A stretch of DNA of 64,000 nucleotides from Marinomonas spartinae (GTDB lineage Bacteria > Pseudomonadota > Gammaproteobacteria > Pseudomonadales > Marinomonadaceae): NCBI RefSeq assembly GCF_016461715.1, contig NZ_JAEMUI010000018.1:1-64000 (forward strand). Direction: 5' to 3'. This document shows positions 62,988-64,000 of this stretch, piece after piece (the stretch's first letter is position 1; each line of letters opens with the position of its first letter). Below the pieces are notes generated by a model that was given only the letters and a program-made list of their open reading frames with translations, was not told the DNA's origin and ran no database searches. The position numbers and the translations under genes were made by a program.

Positions 62988-64000
62988 TTACTTATAAATG
63001 TCTTTATCTAGGCCGTATTTGCGCATTTTGTCGTAAAGTGTTTTTCGCGGCAAGCCAAGGGCATCCATGGTGTCCTTGATAGACCCTTTCTGACGCAGTA
63101 GTTCTTGTTCTAGGAGCGTTTTTTCAAAACGCTCCATTTGCTCGGGTAACGTCATCACCCCAGGATTGTTTTCATTGATAATGATCTGGTCAAACTCAAA
63201 AGACCCCGCTTCTCCCATCAAGACATAGCGCTCTGCAAGATTACGAAGCTCCCGTACGTTGCCAGGCCAATCATAACTTAACAGGCTATGCATTCGTGCT
63301 GCGGATAGCGGCTCAGACTCTCGCTTATATTGAGCAGTGGCCACTAATGAAAAATGCTGCCAAAGCAAAGGAATATCATCCTTTCGATCACGCAGTGGAG
63401 GAATATCCACACGGACAACATTAAGTCGGTAGTATAAATCTTCTCGGAAGGTACCACTTTCACTTAAGTGTTTTAAGTCCACTTTGGTGGCCGCTAAAAT
63501 ACGTAAGTCTAAATCAATCCCTGTGTTGGATCCCAAACGCTCCAAGCGACGCTCTTCCAAGACTCGCAATAGACGAATTTGCATAGACATGGGCATACTT
63601 TCAATTTCGTCTAAAAATAAAGTGCCGCCATTGGCATGCTCCAGTTTACCTATACGTTGAGTTTTCGCATCGGTAAACGCGCCTTTTTCATGGCCAAATA
63701 ATTCGGACTCCATAATAGAATCTGGCACCGCCCCGCAATTAATCGCCACAAAGGCTTTACCGCGACGCAAACTGTGCTCGTGAATAAAACGTGCCACCAG
63801 CTCTTTCCCTGTCCCTGTTTCGCCCTGAATCAAAATATCGGCCCCCGTATCGGCGACTTGAAGTAAGACCTGACGTAAACGATGAATGCCTGGAGTATTG
63901 CCGACAATACGCGGACCGGGTGCATTTTGAGCGACCAGTTCTAAACGTAATTGACGGTTTTCGATGGTTAATCGGCGCTTTTCGGTGGCACGACGCACCA
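62988..64000 (-). CDS. dctD: DctD-type sigma54-dependent response regulator, N-terminus beyond window
   Basis: The visible 337 residues hold the AAA+ domain (Walker A GETGTGKE, Walker B GGTLFLDEIE, an Arg finger region in LYYRLNVVRVDIPPLRDR) and a C-terminal Fis-type helix-turn-helix (GSIKDTMDALGLPRKTLYDKMRKYGL), as in C4-dicarboxylate regulator DctD. The receiver domain and start lie past the right edge. The sigma54-contact loop is GAFTDA, not GAFTGA. It would be phosphorylated by a DctB-type sensor kinase, expected further right, and could control a TRAP or TTT transporter here or elsewhere. Confidence 0.92.
   Translation of the reverse strand, partial: VRRATEKRRLTIENRQLRLELVAQNAPGPRIVGNTPGIHRLRQVLLQVADTGADILIQGETGTGKELVARFIHEHSLRRGKAFVAINCGAVPDSIMESELFGHEKGAFTDAKTQRIGKLEHANGGTLFLDEIESMPMSMQIRLLRVLEERRLERLGSNTGIDLDLRILAATKVDLKHLSESGTFREDLYYRLNVVRVDIPPLRDRKDDIPLLWQHFSLVATAQYKRESEPLSAARMHSLLSYDWPGNVRELRNLAERYVLMGEAGSFEFDQIIINENNPGVMTLPEQMERFEKTLLEQELLRQKGSIKDTMDALGLPRKTLYDKMRKYGLDKDIYK

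Overview
The window looks like chromosomal DNA of a marine heterotrophic gammaproteobacterium, most like Oceanospirillales and the genus Marinomonas. This is an inference from family content: TmcA, many MCPs, TRAP and TTT transporters, an LctP-type permease, and moderate-GC coding DNA with AT-rich gaps. No rRNA, phage, plasmid or CRISPR sequence was seen. About 52 protein genes and one tRNA are supported.

Layout. 1-1000: the 3' part of an AT-rich unknown gene with a zinc-finger-like Cys/His cluster abuts the 3' end of a tRNA(CAU), a typical island boundary. 1100-4990: an isochorismatase-family hydrolase, two AraC-type regulators, a peroxiredoxin-like protein and a HutC-type GntR regulator. 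5100-9330: a catabolic unit with a pyrone-dicarboxylate-lactonase-like amidohydrolase, a permease and a chemoreceptor; its promoter is flanked by two copies of an AT-rich palindrome that the adjacent GntR protein may bind. 9400-18500: GNAT, metallo-beta-lactamase-fold hydrolase, P3A proton ATPase, a secreted carboxylesterase, a tannase-family esterase and a DUF2867 protein. 18560-30440: a homodimer-type glycyl-tRNA synthetase, small membrane and redox proteins, DUF1826 and DUF5062 proteins, two tandem paralogous chemoreceptors and TmcA.

30760-48760 is a uronate/aldarate catabolic island. Two TRAP transporters bring in acid sugars. Uronate dehydrogenase oxidises uronates to aldarates. GudD and GarD dehydrate glucarate and galactarate, KdgD makes 2-oxoglutarate semialdehyde, and an aldehyde dehydrogenase yields 2-oxoglutarate. 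A FadR-type GntR regulator is embedded, and the word CATCATACAA lies upstream of garD, kdgD and the second dctP, suggesting one regulon. An AEC carrier, a 2-hydroxyacid dehydrogenase and an LctP-type permease complete it.

49000-64000: an HxlR/SDR divergent pair, a nucleotidyltransferase-fold protein, a DUF945 protein, a cold-shock protein, a 5'-truncated alpha-carbonic anhydrase, an IsdG-like haem monooxygenase, gamma-glutamyltransferase, and a LysR-controlled cluster (PrpF/GalD-like isomerase, TctC, a TctA-TctB fusion, an MFS carrier). A DctD-type sigma54 activator runs off the right edge.

The most unusual small-scale signals are non-autonomous repeats. A 112-bp element (16041-16152) and a 30-bp element (11489-11518) share terminal inverted repeats and each is flanked by a perfect 5-bp target duplication. 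A second family is seen at 54215-54480 and as a solo end at 14276-14315. No wholly new multi-gene system could be demonstrated; the best candidates for new biology are these repeats, the operator sets, the zinc-finger island gene and the unusual protein architectures listed in the findings.
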